Assembly: GCA_963920665.1 (NCBI GenBank)
Contig: OY987267.1
Coordinates: 12,338,001-12,402,000, forward strand
From: Straminergon stramineum
Taxonomy: Eukaryota; Streptophyta; Bryopsida; Hypnales; Calliergonaceae
DNA: 64,000 nucleotides
Direction of reading: 5' to 3'
Position numbers and translations under genes: made by a program. Position 1 is the first letter of the stretch, and every line of letters begins with the position of its first letter. Of this stretch, positions 23,040 to 35,680 are shown in pieces. Below the pieces are notes generated by a model. The model had not been told where the DNA came from. It worked only from the letters and a program-made list of their open reading frames with translations, and did not search any database.

Positions 23040-25346
23040 TAGATTTTATTCGATAGGACATTCATATTTTAATCATTTACTAATTGTTTCACAATTTCAG
23101 AGAGTTGACTTCTTGAAATATTTTTTAGTAAAAATTCCTTGAAAGATAAATGGGATTGCATCTAACTTAATTGTTCCATATTTTCCAAACTTGAAGTTTC
23201 AGGAATTAGTTATGAATTTTGAAGTTGGAATCATATAAAACTCTATGCATTTATTTCATCATATGTTTATTTTTGGTACATTGAAAAATGCAATTGGCAC
23301 ATTGACAAAAAAACAATAGGTATCTCTATGTCACTGGATGGACCTCCTATTAGCATTGTTTTATAGAACACTAATTGTCAATTGTCCTCACAATGACGTT
23401 TGTTAATATTTGATGAGGGATTTGCATAGACCACCCCAAATATGTTAGATGGAATGTTCTATCAGTAACATTTTTAATCAACCTAAACCAATCCCCCTTG
23501 GAGACTGGGACAATCCCACCTTAGATCCCTAGGAGTAAATTTAGTGTAGTATGTAGAAAGTCATTGGCTAATTTGGAAGTTGTAATGCTAGGGCTCCCAC
23601 TTTCTGAAGGAGAAAAAGGATTCCAAGGTTGTTTAATATTGTTATGTCCCCCAAAATTGTCTCTTATCTTATGTGTACTTAAATGTGCGAAAGATTAGTT
23701 GAATACCCAATCTGGGAGTGGTATGAAAAAAATTATTGAGGATTATAATAGCCCCCATGTAGATTGCCTAGTTGGATTTTTACTTTAGTAAATTTTTGAG
23801 TGATTTTGGGTGTATTTTGATGTTTTTGTGTAGTTGTTGATTGTTCTTTTTGCCTAGTAGGGTCATTTTGTTCAGTTAGAATTCTATTTGGAGTCTTTGT
23901 GAAATTTCTTAGTTGATTGATTCTGACGTTGTGGGGTTAGCCCAAGTTGGAGTGGACCGAGTTGCTCAGGTTAAAGATGGCTGATTGGTGGTTAAGTCCT
24001 AGTTGGCATGGTCTATGCCTTTGCCAAATTGGGATCCCAGTTTGCATTTTTAGTTGCCTATTCCGGAGTGTCAGTTGAGTCAATTGAATAAGCCAATTTG
24101 CTTGTTACAGTTAGTCTTCATTTGCTCCAATTCCTATTTGGATGGTTTCTCCTGCAATTTTTTCTTACCCACTATTGTGCGTTGCCAATGCGTGTCCCAG
24201 TCAGTTTTAGCTATGTAGTTTTCTTTTGCATTTGTGTTGATTTTGTATATGTTTGTGTATATGAGTGGAATGAGTTGGTATTCTATGGAATATTGAGTCT
24301 ATATTAATGTGTTATGGAGTTGGTTTGTGTCCAAGTTGGAGAATGTGTTAATTGGAAATTAGTTGAAATGGAGATGAGTCCAAGTTGTGTAGTTAGTGAG
24401 ATGGAATGTCTATGAGCAATTCGGTTCTTATATTTGTGTTTTGTGAAATGGGAAGTTGTGAAGCCTAATTGGTGGTTCAGTGGAAGAGATGTGGTGAAAT
24501 TTGAGATCTAATAGGAGTTAAAGAGATGGATTAAGAGTTGATTGATAGGAATCAATTGTAGATCCTAGTTGGGATGTTGTGCATAAATGTTTAGCTATTT
24601 GGATATACATCCTTTGAACGTTTGTAACGGTGATTTGATCACCAATTTGGAAATTAATATATGGAAATGTTTTCAGTTGAATTGGAATGTGTAGTTGAAA
24701 ATGTGTATGATTGTTGAGTGTTAAATCTAATTGTCAAAGGCTAATTGGAAGAAGTTTGCATGTGTCCCTGTGTCATGGATGAGAAGAAGATTAAATCCAA
24801 ATTGGCATGTGAGATTTGTAAATTTTGTTGTAAACAAAATTATCCAAAGCTAGATTGTGTATCAACCATGATTTCCAAGTTGAAAAAGAAAGATCCTGTA
24901 GTTGTTGAAAGTGAGGACAAGAGCTAGGTTGTCAAAGTTTTATCCAAGTAGGAAGTTTATAGCGAATCAAGTTGTACCTGGTTTATAAGCCAATTTGGAA
25001 GAAAGAAAATTTAAAGGAGTGAAAAGATAAAGATAAAGGAGAATAGGAGTATTAAAGATTAAAGAAATAATTTGGGGAGCAAGTCTTAACCCTTGTGGCC
25101 AATAAGAGTGGAGTGAATGAATTTAGCAATTAGCTTATACGTGTGAGGAAAACATTTATGCTTGTGGTTAAGGAACTTTTTCTTTATTTTCTATAATTGC
25201 AATGATCAAGTAGGAATTTAGCATGGAAGTATCCCTATTTAAATAGCCTCCCTAGGAACGAACTTTACACTATTGGTTTAGGAAAGAATTTCCAATTAGG
25301 ACCTAAGCCTGTCTACACCCCATTAGTGAATCTATGAGAAAATTAG
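23040..25346. other. Non-coding stretch with LTR-like features
   Basis: No supported gene. From about 23640 (TGTTATGTCCCCC) to about 25310 the sequence is rich in TTGG and GTTG words on this strand. Near its end it has a TATA-like CTATTTAAATAG (25234-25245) followed by a short GC-richer leader. This is reminiscent of an LTR with its core promoter. I found no matching second LTR and no target duplication. Confidence 0.25.
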
Positions 25347-25378
25347 TTAACCCCTAAAAGACCAAGGCACATTTCAGG

Positions 25379-25399
25379 CACAAATTCATGGTTGTCATA
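25379..25399. repeat. Left end of hAT element: 8-bp target duplication plus TIR
   Basis: CACAAATT (25379-25386) precedes the terminus CATGGTTGTCATA (25387-25399). The right terminus in reverse complement is CAGGGTTGTCATA, a 12 of 13 match. CAGGG-type ends with 8-bp duplications are typical of hAT elements; the left end differs by one base. Confidence 0.93.
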
Positions 25400-26043
25400 G
25401 TAGACAGACGTCCGGTTTTCTCGTCCGTCCGTCCAGGACGTCCGTTAGAAGTCTCGCCGGTCCGATACAGTCAACACAAAGTTGACTTCATGAAAACAGA
25501 AAAATAGGCCATGTGGATGCCACATGGATTCTACAACATGCAGGGTGCGGACTGGATTTACATATGCTAAATTAATATGCTTTTACATATTTCCATTTCA
25601 TATTTTATATTTCATATGCCATATTCCAAGTCACTCCAACACTCTATATTTTTTTCTTCATTCCTAAAATTCTTCCAATCTACTTCAATGTCATTTTTTT
25701 TTTGGTGGATCATTTCTTTTTTTTTAGGGGGCTTCATGAACTCCTAAAACATAGGCATAGTGAAAACATAAAGTGTATGTATTTTTATACCAAACTATTG
25801 CATTCATTGTTTTTATTTAAGTTTTATCATCAATTCATAGAACTCATAAAAATGCAATGAGAAAGAACAATCAAATGAAATATTAATATATTATGAGATT
25901 TTGAGTATAGAATACATCTGATTTTATATATATTTTGAGGTGTTTGGCAATTTCCAAGTAGGTACACATGGTCCTCTATGAGGATGATTTACCTTCTATG
26001 CCTAAACTATATGCTAAACTACAAAAAGTGAAACAACTAAATA
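25400..26043. other. hAT left subterminal region
   Basis: The first 75 bp carry closely spaced CGTCCG and GTCCGT words, mirrored by GTCCGG and CGGTCC words at the right end. These are candidate transposase-binding sites. The rest, to the end of the kinase-like gene, is AT-rich with no coding signal. Confidence 0.6.
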
Positions 26044-27624
26044 CTATGTACGATAACAACAATCTGGCATAGTCCAACAGTGGGGTGCGTTTCTCAATGT
26101 GTCTAGAACATCTAGCACTGACGCCCTTTCACTCACATCCTCTTTTACGAGGCTTTCCAATTTGATCCTGAGGTTTTGATATTGCTCTGGATTCTTTGTT
26201 ATAAAGTATTTGGGGTTCCAGTCCTCTTTCCAAATTGCAGCTGCTATCCATCCCGCCGCATGTGCATCAGCAGCTATGGAGTACAAATGTGTTTTCTACA
26301 TGGCCTCAATTGAATTTGCTGAACCCTGCTCTCTATATACATAAAACAATTCAGGTGCTGCAAACCTTCGCTTTTTCTTCTCTTTCACTAGAATCTCCAT
26401 GTTGGGAAAGTCATACCTTGATGGCTCCTTCTCTACAACTCGGCTAGAAAGTCCCCAATCACATATCCCTATGTACACCCTCTGTTCTTTCCAATCATCA
26501 AAATGGAGCAAAACATTGGATGGAGTTATGTCGTTGTGCATGTACTGTGCATCGTGGCATTTCCCCACAATGACAAGCAAGGAAAGTGCCAAGTTCACTC
26601 GGTTCTTTCGGTAAGTTGCAACCCATGCAAGCTCCTCTTTTGTCAACCCCGTACCTTGTTCACGCTCAATGTCATCCGCATCCACTGATTGGCTCACTTT
26701 CGAATTGTATTTGGATAAGAAAGAAATTAGAGATCCTCCATTCCACCACAGCGTATAGCCTTCCATCGTTTTAGGGTGGAGGTACGCAATTCGAATGATG
26801 CCATGATGTATCACTGGACACCCTCCCGCCTCATTGATGATTCCTTGGCGCTTCTCCTTTTCATTTGTGGTTTTCAAGCTCTTCCCAGCAAAAAATATCC
26901 AACTAGGAATGCTCTCAAGTTTTGTAAGCATCACCGTCCTCATGGTCCCATATGAACCAACCGCACTCTGTTCCGGCATGGGGATGACTTTTACTGAACT
27001 TTCAAGCCACTTGAATGTTCCACTCACACAATGAGCCCTTATTGCGTCTTCAATTGTCGCTTTCTATGGTGCTTGCTTTTTCTTACGCGATGAAGAAAAT
27101 TGTTGAGCAAAATTTTGAATGATTTTCAATTTTGCAACCAACTCTTTGTTCTGCATGTCCCAATCGCTACCATCCTCTTTCTTACCCGTGTGGTAACACC
27201 AATTTGACACTATATTGGTTGTGAGGGCAACTACCTGTTTATCCAACCAATCTTGGTGCAACCAATAATCAGAGAAATTGTTGAATTTCTCAGATGCTTC
27301 AAAATTTGACTCCAGCTCCCTTCGCAAGTCCCTCGTCAGTTTGTGGTATCCTTCTACGTTGTGCGCCACATACTCCCTGGTCAACATAGTTGTACCTCAA
27401 CGAGTGTAGAACACCACAGCTATTGCTCTCCCTTCAACTATAAATTCATGTGGAGGCATATGGGGATTTTGGGTTTTTTTGTGCTTCTTTTGGCCTGATG
27501 ACGAAGGATTTGATGAACCTGAGGACATCAATGTGTTCGTGGATGGAATTACCATCTCACCGACATCATCCAAATCTTTAAACATAAGATGTTTTTCCGC
27601 AGATCCACTCCCTTCCCTTGTCAT
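26044..27624 (-). pseudogene. Protein-kinase-like cargo gene of the hAT element, with three in-frame stops
   Basis: One minus-strand frame of 527 codons runs from ATG at 27624 to TGA at 26046. It is interrupted only by TGA at 27397-27399, TAG at 27064-27066 and TAG at 26296-26298, with no shift of frame. The C-terminal half is a protein-kinase-like fold. A possible ATP-binding Lys lies in 'AGKSLK' (about residue 248), with a possible partner Glu near 265. The catalytic loop 'HNDITPSN' has H363, D365 and N370. The metal-binding motif is DWG (389-391) rather than DFG, and 'APE' is at 423-425. The catalytic Asp and Asn are kept, so the ancestor may have been active. The N-terminal 200 residues have no family I recognise. 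A TATA box on this strand lies near 27819-27830, and the gene is divergent from the RING-like gene. Host-derived capture is possible; intronless structure and shared promoter repeats suggest long residence in the element. Confidence 0.75.
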
Positions 27625-27699
27625 AATGAAAAAAATTTGGTACGATGGGCCTCCGTATCTATCCAAAAGCACAAAAGTTAAAAAAAATTCAAAAAAACC

Positions 27700-28071
27700 A
27701 GGTCACATATGCGGGCCAAGCCCACCACCCACCAAACTCACTCACATAGGCCGCGGGGATGAACTAGCGTGTGAGGCATAGGGCGCGGACTTGGCAAAGA
27801 AATGAGGGTGGGGACTCACTTTATATAGTCCCCCCGCTCACGTCCATGCCCTGACTTTTAGCGTTCCCACCCTTCTCCCAGAGGTCCACGCCCCCTGCTA
27901 TGGCGTCCGCGCCCTGGCATCCCCCACCTCCAACTATATAAAGCCGTTTCCGCCCCATTTGTGCCCACCCTGCATACTCTCAGCCTTCCATCTCTTTGTT
28001 GAGCTGGTTGTGAGCGTTGTGCGGGGTCTACTTGATTGCCACGTTGGAGGTTTTCGAATTTTTCTGCAAAA
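27700..28071. promoter_or_regulatory. Bidirectional promoter between the two hAT cargo genes
   Basis: A minus-strand TATA box (GACTATATAAAG, 27819-27830) and a plus-strand TATA box (ACTATATAAAG, 27933-27943) lie about 110 bp apart and point outward. Between and beside them are copies of the element's GC-rich motif. These are GTCCATGCCCTG near 27842, GTCCACGCCCCCTG near 27882, GTCCGCGCCCTGG near 27905 and, on the minus strand, GTCCGCGCCC near 27783-27792. The plus-strand leader then runs about 100 bp to the ATG at 28072. Confidence 0.75.
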
Positions 28072-30369
28072 ATGGCTACACCACCAAGAAGGACCAAGGA
28101 GGAACGAGACAAGACCCGACTGCGAGCAGGAACCAAACCTCGTAAGCTACTGCATGTTCTACGTAACCCTGCCAAGCTTGCATTCAAGGGGTGGGAGGAC
28201 GTGCCTGATCCATGGACTTATGATGACTGCACCAATTACATCGAGTGGTGCCACATTGACAAGGTCTTCCTGGAAGAGTGACATAACTTTCATAGACGCT
28301 TCCACAAGGCAAATTTGAAACATTGCCTTGACAATGAGTTCATGAACCGATGCATTGAGGTGTTCCAGGTGTTGTATGATGTCCTGAACGTCACACGCAA
28401 TGAAGTGCATCTTTTCATTGCACGAGGGGTCCATGCGGAGGTGAAGTTGAACAAGAGAGTGGATTGGTCAACTTTGAAGACAATGGGGGAAAATGTCAAA
28501 ATTCCTCCCCCAGAGAATGGATTCATTCCAAGGGGGGTAAAAAGATACCCGGAAGATGGTCTATCGAAAAAAACTACACAGGTTCGCGCACCACCAAACT
28601 ATGACACTTCGGACTCATCTACGGACAATGACTCTGATGGATCTCATGTACCAATTGTAGTCAACCCTAGAACACAACAACAACGTGCTAAAAAGAGGAG
28701 GGCTGTGCTTGCAACTAATGAGGTTTTACCAGAAAATGTTGTGGAGGAACAGGCGCCACCTACTGACGAACCAACAATAGGAATTGTTGATGTTACAGCT
28801 GCTGCAAACCGAATTCAGAGTTTGTTGACCGAAGTGAATGACAAGAATGCGGAATTGCATTCTTTATATGATGATGTCAACAAATTGAGGGAAGAAATCA
28901 AAGAGAAGGACAACATCATCAATCAACAACAACTTGAGATGGAGGTACTTCGACACGCTCTTGAGGCAGCAACATTAACCAATGTTGGTCAGGATCCACG
29001 AGGGGAAGCGCAAGGGCCTTCAAATAATTCTCAAATTCCATTGGAACATACAGAAGTTGGTGCAATAATGGGTACTCAAGAAGATTCATTGTCCTTCGGA
29101 GAATTACCCACGAATGTAGTTGCAGCAATACCAGTTGACCGAAGCACCCAACTGACGGATGTGCTTGCAAACAATTTGAGATTGAAAAATCAATTGCATG
29201 CATTGATGGAGCAATATTACCAATGGAAGATGGCATGCATCTTTAGTGTTGACAGAACTAGGCAAATGGTGGAAGAATTCAAAAAAATAGACAACAATTA
29301 CGGCGCGAACAATCAAGAGAGGGTTTTTGGTTTGACATCGTGGGCCCTAGTGGATGATCTTTTCAATATGGATGAAATGACAACCATCAACATTGGTGGT
29401 GGACCAACATCCATCGATTGGTCCAAACATGCTTGGGATTTCAAGAATGCAGTTGGCTCTGCCGTCGACCATCAAGGCAATCCATTACTACTGTGGCCAA
29501 ATCCTTCAACCTTCGTGCATGATGGAACTACATGTCCCATTTGTCTTAATCCATTTGGCCCAAAAGGTGGAATGCACCTAGGCACGTGCGAACATTTGTA
29601 CCACCCATTCTACCTAATTAGCTTGATGATTATTCGCCGACGCTGTTCATTGTGCAAGGCTCCTTTCCATGAGCGCTTGTATGAGTTGTTTGGATTAGTT
29701 CCCTACATGCCACCGCATTGGGAATTCAATGCTGAAAATGCCCCTGATCATTCTCAAAAGTGGGGAACAGACTTGGTGTGGAGCTGGAAATTGAACATCC
29801 ATTCGTTGGACAAACAAAACCTTTGTACCGAATGGGGTTGGGAAAGAGATCCGGCTCAAATTGTGGAGGTGTGCCACCACTTGGTTCCACTAAAGGACAA
29901 CTTCAGCCAAGGAAGACGGAATTTCTTCTTCCAATGCTTCAATGGGCATTGGAACGAAGCTGGACAACACTTCCAATTTGGACCTCATCCTCGTGGATGG
30001 TTATGGGGCGTTGATGGAGTTCGCATTACTGACGACAATGGGATGCGGATGGGGGAAGACATTGGCATGCCAGACCCTGCTGAACTTGCACAACTATTGG
30101 AGTCAGAGTGGCGAGAAACCTTTCGAAATGAAGGGATGGACTATTTGTTAGAACAGCATAGCCCAGGAACTCTCCAATGTCTTTAGAGCCTCAAACAATC
30201 ACAAATATTGAGGGCTATATTAGAGGAAGACGGACCAGCAAGGAGAACTCGATCCGCAGTTCGTAGACTTTGTTTGGGCTCAGATGAAGACCTTCCAGTC
30301 CACGCCGGGACACATGACAATGAGGCTAGACCAAGTGGTAGTGCAAGTAGTCCAATGAACATTGACTAA
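28072..30369 (+). pseudogene. Coiled-coil / RING-like cargo gene of the hAT element, with two in-frame stops
   Basis: ATG 28072 (context AAAATGG) opens a single 766-codon frame ending at TAA 30367-30369. It is broken only by TGA at 28279-28281 and TAG at 30184-30186. Order of parts: a basic N-terminus with an unrecognised compact region (about residues 1-140), an acidic Ser/Asp linker with a basic KKRR patch (about 175-220), and a heptad-repeat coiled coil (about 243-302). A zinc-finger-like module follows with C488-x2-C491, C506-x-H508-x2-H511 and C525-x2-C528, then an aromatic-rich C-terminal region. The spacing is RING-like, but the position of the sixth ligand (514) is Tyr, so E3 ligase activity is uncertain. 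No introns are needed. It diverges from the kinase-like gene at a shared promoter. A chromatin or transposase partner role is guesswork. Confidence 0.72.
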
Positions 30370-30600
30370 GTATAGTTTAGAGTGTTCTAGCTAGTGAGTT
30401 TAGGTTTTCTTAGAAGACTTACTTTCCTAGCATTATATAGGCTTATATACTTTCCTACTTTATATTACACTATGCATATGAAATATATATGATTTTGTTT
30501 TGAATGGTTTTGCCCAAATTGACTTCGTTTATTTTTTGCACATTCTCATTTGAAACGACTTGTTGACTTCATACATATTAAAATTATTTATACCATGAAA
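30370..30600. other. 3' flank of the RING-like gene
   Basis: AT-rich 3' flank with ATTATATAG/TATATT runs that could serve as plant polyadenylation signals; no defined AATAAA was chosen. It leads into the degenerate repeat array. Confidence 0.4.
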
Positions 30601-32100
30601 TGAAATGTCATTGAAATGGAGTAAAATTCATTCCCAATTTCCAATCAATGAATAAAATTAGGGAAGGATCACAAATGTCATTTAATAGGAAAAAAACACT
30701 TTTGAAATGTCATTAATGCAAATGAAATAAGGAATGATGGAACCCCCCCCCAAAATGGGATGGTAATAGGTACATATTTAATTGCAAAATACTGAAATAG
30801 GCAAAGGAATGATGGAGAAAAGCAAAAAAATAGGGAAAGAATGATATACCAAAAAATAAATGGCATTGAGTTGGGATAAAATGATCTTGCAAATCAAGCC
30901 CCAAAAAATTAGAATGGGTTTAGGGAATACAAAAATTAAATTCACTTGGGTTGAAATGGAGCAATTTGCTAATCAAGCACAAAAAAATCAGAAAGGGAAT
31001 GAATCCTACCAAAAAAATGGCATGGAAGTGTATTGTTATCCGTAGCACCCAAAATTGGGAAAGGTAAATGGGAATCATTAAATTGGGATGGAAATAGGTA
31101 CATATCCAATAAAATGGTTACCAAAAAATGACCATAAAATAAAATTGAAAACTTTAAATTAGGGAAGGAAGTAAAATGTCTTTGAGTTAGAATAGGATTT
31201 AATAAATAAAAAAGTTAGTGAGAAAAATGAAATGTCATTGAATTGGATTAGGATTCAATGGGGATAAAATTTAGGTAAGGAAATGAAATGTCATTGAGTT
31301 GAAATAGGATTCAAATATTCAATGATAAAAAAAATTAGGTGAAGAAATGTAATGTCATTGAATTAGAATAGGATTTAATGATAAAAACATTTAGGGAATG
31401 AAATTAAATGTCATTGAATTGGAATAGGATTTAATGATAAAAACATTTAGGGAATGAAATTAAATGTCATTGAATTGGAGTAGGATTCATTTCCAATCAA
31501 TGACGAAAACTAGGGAAGGGAAAGAAATGTCAATCCATTGGAATGTAAGTGCATTTTAAATGTTAATAAAAGCAAACAAATGTGAAAGAGATATGAAACA
31601 AATCTTATTATTGATTACCTATTTCTTCATATGAGAAATGGGAAGTGAATGGAAAGACTCCAATTTGGTACCATAAAAAACATTTATTATTGAGTTGGGA
31701 TGGAAGAATTTTGCTAATGAGTAAAAAAAATAGGAAAGGGAATGATGGAATAAAAAAAAGCTTGCTTAAAGTTGGAATAAAAGAGTTTCAGGAATAAATG
31801 AAGGAAAAAAAATGGAAAGCAAAAAAAATAGGAAAGGAAATGACGCAACAAATAAATATTGGCATGGAGTTGGAATAAAAGAGTTTTAGGAATTAATGAA
31901 GAAAGAAATGGTGGAACAAAAAACAGAGGGCAAATAGTTGAAATGGAAGTGTTTAAAGAGTTCATGAAGCCAAAAAGAAAATTGAATGATTTACAAAAAA
32001 ATTAATGGCATTGAGGTGGGATGGAAGAGTTTTAGGAATGAAGCCCCCCAAGATAGGAAAGGGAATGATGGAATTAAAAATTCAAGTGACGTATTGAAGG
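30600..32100 (+). repeat. Degenerate tandem array A in the hAT element
   Basis: Diverged units repeat phrases such as 'GGCATTGAGTTGGGATGG', 'AGAGTTTTAGGAAT' and 'AATAGGAAAGGGAATGATGG' at roughly 70-90 bp spacing. A second unit type with a period near 56 bp lies at 31200-31500 (ATAAAAACATTTAGGGAATG starts at 31381 and again at 31437). Open frames here follow the repeats and are not genes. The array is related to array B (34430-35680). Confidence 0.8.
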
Positions 32101-32316
32101 CCTAGAATTTTTTTTAACCCCCTACTATTTCTTTCATTTTAAACAAAATGAGGTTTTACCCTTTTATCTAGTACACTACATTTCCAAAACATTTCCTAAA
32201 TATTTCCTCAAAGTGTCCTAAACACTTTAGAATGTAGAGTCTTTTTTTTACACCCTAAACTATTTGTTGGTTCAAAGTAGTTTGAAGTGTTACAAGAAGT
32301 AAGGAAAAACATTTCC

Positions 32317-32702
32317 CACCACAATGAAGGGGACATACTCTTCCATGAAGTTTCTTCCAAATCTTAGTCAATGGAGCTCTTTATTTGGCATTTTGCTTTC
32401 ATTGCCTTGTCGGAATCCAAAACAAGTTGTTGAGGCTATAATTAATGGTTCCCCCACTTCAAAAAAAGGAGGGACTGAAGAATGTCAAAGCCCAAGCGCA
32501 TTTCAAAGTCCTGCCTCCTGTGCTGGACGAGCACGTCCACGCCCTGGAGTCCGCGCCCTGGCTTCAAGTCCACGCCTTGGAGTCCGTGCCCTAACTTCAA
32601 GTCCACACTATGGAGTCTGTGATTCAGCTGCGCTCTCTCAAGTTCTTCCGCCTCTGTGAATTGTCCGCCCTGGAGTCCACGCCCTGACTTCAAGTCCGCG
32701 CC
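32317..32702 (+). repeat. Duplicated block, copy 1 (leader block plus GTCC array)
   Basis: This block is nearly identical to 35679-36110. The match starts at 'CACCACAATGAAGGGGACAT' and runs through 'AGTTTCTTCCAAATCTTAGT' and 'CTTGTCGGAATCCAAAAC' into the GTCC repeat array. The high similarity, in contrast with the degenerate arrays before both copies, points to a later duplication or conversion. Confidence 0.9.
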
Positions 32703-33150
32703 CTAGAGTCCGCGCCCTAACTTCAAGTCCACACTATGGAGTCTGTGATTCAGCTGGGCTCTCTTAAGTTCCTCCGCCTCTGTGAATTGTCCGCCGTGAA
32801 GTCCACGCCCTGCGTCCGCGCCCTAACACAGTCCATTCAGCAAAAACATTTGTGAGAGAAAGCATTCTTGTCTCTCCATGAATATGAGGACTCTAAAGAA
32901 AGGTGTGATAGCATTTAATGTTTCCCTCTTTCCATGAAAAGGGGGGACACCATCTTCCAAGACCATTAAATAGGAAGAAGGAGGGATCCCATGCCCAGTG
33001 CATCCCCATGTGCGCACCCACATTTATGTAGTGGAGTTTCACCGTGGAGTCCCCACCCTGAAGTCCGCGCCCTAACTTCAAGTCCCCGCCCTCACTTGGA
33101 GTCCCCGCCTTATGATGACGTCCACGCCCTGAGTAGCGTCAGCGCAGTGA
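32530..33150 (+). repeat. GC-rich GTCC-CGCCCTG minisatellite array 1
   Basis: Units of the form GTCCGCGCCCTGGAGTCC and GTCCGCGCCCTAACTTCAAG repeat many times with small changes (G/A at the fifth base, CTG/CTA endings). It is strikingly GC-rich against the AT-rich surroundings. The same motif marks the promoters of all three genes of the element. Confidence 0.9.
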
Positions 33151-33179
33151 AGTTCCACCCTCCAACTTCTTGAATTATT

Positions 33180-34429
33180 TTGGCCAAGGGTTTCAAGAGT
33201 GCAGGTTTTAGTAGCCAAGGGTTCCAAGAGTGCAGGGTTTAGGGTTTATGCTTTGAGTTAATGGTTTAGGGTTGAATTAAATAACAAATAGATGTAGCAA
33301 TTACCTTTAGAAAAGAACCCTTCTCATGCATTCAAATCAATATAACTTGTAAGTTCATGTGAAAATCAATTTCTTGTACCAATGATTTGTAATCATGGAT
33401 TGGCATTCACAATCATTCTACTTCAATTTAACTTGTACGTTCAATTAAGCAATAGTCCCTTGTACCAACTGCCAGGTAATAAAAAAACTTGAATCCCTTT
33501 ACATTTTTTTTGTTTTTTTAACAAATGGAAAGAACCATTGCATAAAAAAAAATACATAACAGGACAAGCCACAAAGGCTAGACAATGAAGAGATATGAGC
33601 AAAAACAAACAATCCCTTTATATTTAGAAGAAAATGTAACTTGTAATTTCTCGTTTCCGAAATAAATTTCTTTTAGTTAATATGCCTCAAATTGAATCCT
33701 TTATTATGAATGATGGATTTGAAGAAATAAAACCTATGGGTTCATTAATAAAATTCATTCTATCAATCATTCCAAAAACCCTTATACCAAGCATTTTCAA
33801 ATATTAGTCCCTTCACGTGAATCCAAAAGAATGGAAGATCTGAGCTTCCATTCAAAAACCATCCCTTGTAGCTATTTTCTTAGAAATGGTTCCCTTCCAA
33901 GTTATCCAACCCCCCAAAATGGCATTGACTTCAAATGTAAGTGCTTTGAAATTCAATGCCCATAACGAGGAATGGAGTCATCCAAACTTTCGTAAATTTA
34001 ATTTCGGTATGATTCAAAACTTTAGTTACAAGTTACAATGTTTGAGCCTAAGGGCCTAAATCCCAAACACAAATACTTGAATTTGCTTTTTTGCTAAAAT
34101 ATAATTCTAGCAAAGAAAAACGGGGAGAAAGAAATCCAAGGAAGAGAATCCAAGGCAAGCAGGGAATCCAAGGGTAGGATCCGATGTAAGGCCCTACAAT
34201 TCTATTTTATACAAAGTTGGGACCTAAATGGATAGGAATTTTTTTTTAACTATTTTCCTTTTTATTAAAGAGTCTTTTGCCCCATGTACCATAAACAAAT
34301 GGGCTAAATTTTTCTACTCAAGATTTAATGCAAAGTATCCATTGTCATTCTTGATTTTCTAATGCATGTGATGGCCTTTAACTTCATATTTTCTTATTAT
34401 CTATTTTTTTATGACATGTGAAGAGAATG
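33180..34429. other. hAT internal spacer without recognisable gene
   Basis: AT-rich DNA with a short repeat ('GGTTTCAAGAGTGCAGG' against 'GGGTTCCAAGAGTGCAGGG', 33188-33240). No open frame of note and no element ends were seen. Confidence 0.5.
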
Positions 34430-35680
34430 GAAATGTATTGTAATAAAATTTATCATTGAGTTGGAATGGAGTTGGGATGGAGTGACCCTAAAGATTTAAT
34501 GAAAGGTGTCAATTGCCAATGTTGATTTTCTAATGCATATGATAGCCTTTATCCTCAATTTTTTTTCTTACCTACTTTGTGTATATGACATGCAAAGAGA
34601 ATGGAAAGACTTCAATTTGATACCGTAAAAATAATTTATCATTGAGTTGGGATACCACAAAACTAAATGGCCTTGAGTTGGAATGTAAGAGTTTTGCTAA
34701 TCAAGCCAAAAAAAATAGGGAGTGAATGATATACCAAAAATAAAGTGCATTGAGGTGGGATGGAACAATTTTGCTAATCAAGCCAAAAAAAACTAGGGAG
34801 GGAATGATATACAAAAAATAAAGGGCATTGGGATGGCATGGGATAATGTTGCAAATGAAGCCCACAAAAAATTAGGAAGTAAATGATATACCAAAAAATA
34901 AATGGCATTGAGTTGGGATAGAATAATATTGCAAATGAAACAAAAAAAAATTAGAAAGGGTTTAGGGAATACAAAAATTAAATCATTTCAATGGCCTTGG
35001 GGGAGTTGGGGCTTGGGTTGGAATGGAGCAATTTTGCTAATCAAGCCCAAAAAAACTAGGATGGGAATAATAATGCCATTTAGTTTTTGTATAACTTGGG
35101 ATGGAACAACTTTCCTAATGAAACAAATAAAATAGGAAAGGGAATTAATCCACCCCCCCAAAATGGCATGGAAGTGTTTAGGAATCCAAAGCCAAAAAAA
35201 ATAGGAAAGGGAATGGTGGAACAAAAAATTAATGGCTTTGAATTGGGGTGGGAGAACTTTAGAAAATAAGCAAAAATGAAATAGGAAAGGGAATGATTCA
35301 ACAAATCAAGATCAGCAGGGAGTTGGAAGAAAACTAGAAAAGAGTCTTGCTAAATAATGAAGCAAAACAAAATAGAAAAGGAGATGATTCAACAAATAAA
35401 AAAAAGAACAATGAATTGGGATGGGAGAGTTTTAGGAATGATCCAAAAAAATAGGGAAAGGAATGATGGAACAAAAAATGAACATTTGGCTTTGAGTTGG
35501 GATGGGAGTGTTTTAGGAACAAAATAGAAGAAAGAATGATTCAACCAAAAGAAAAAAATTAGTATAAGTTGGAATGTAAGAGTTTCAAGAATGAAGCCAA
35601 AAATATGTGAGAGAGAATGATCCAAACGCAAATGAATGGCATAGAGTTGGGATGGGAGAGCTTTGCTAACATCTTTCACC
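34430..35680 (+). repeat. Degenerate tandem array B in the hAT element
   Basis: Units built from 'GGCATTGAGTTGGGATGGAA', 'AATTTTGCTAATCAAGCC' and 'AATAGGAAAGGGAATGATGG' repeat at about 70-80 bp. They are related to array A and likewise lie just before a copy of the duplicated leader/GTCC block. Confidence 0.8.

Noticed and set aside
26044..30369. Idea that the in-frame stops in hAT genes are repaired by RNA editing
   Set aside because: U-to-C editing of stops in some land plants is organellar. These genes sit in a nuclear transposon, and all stops fit simple deamination decay.
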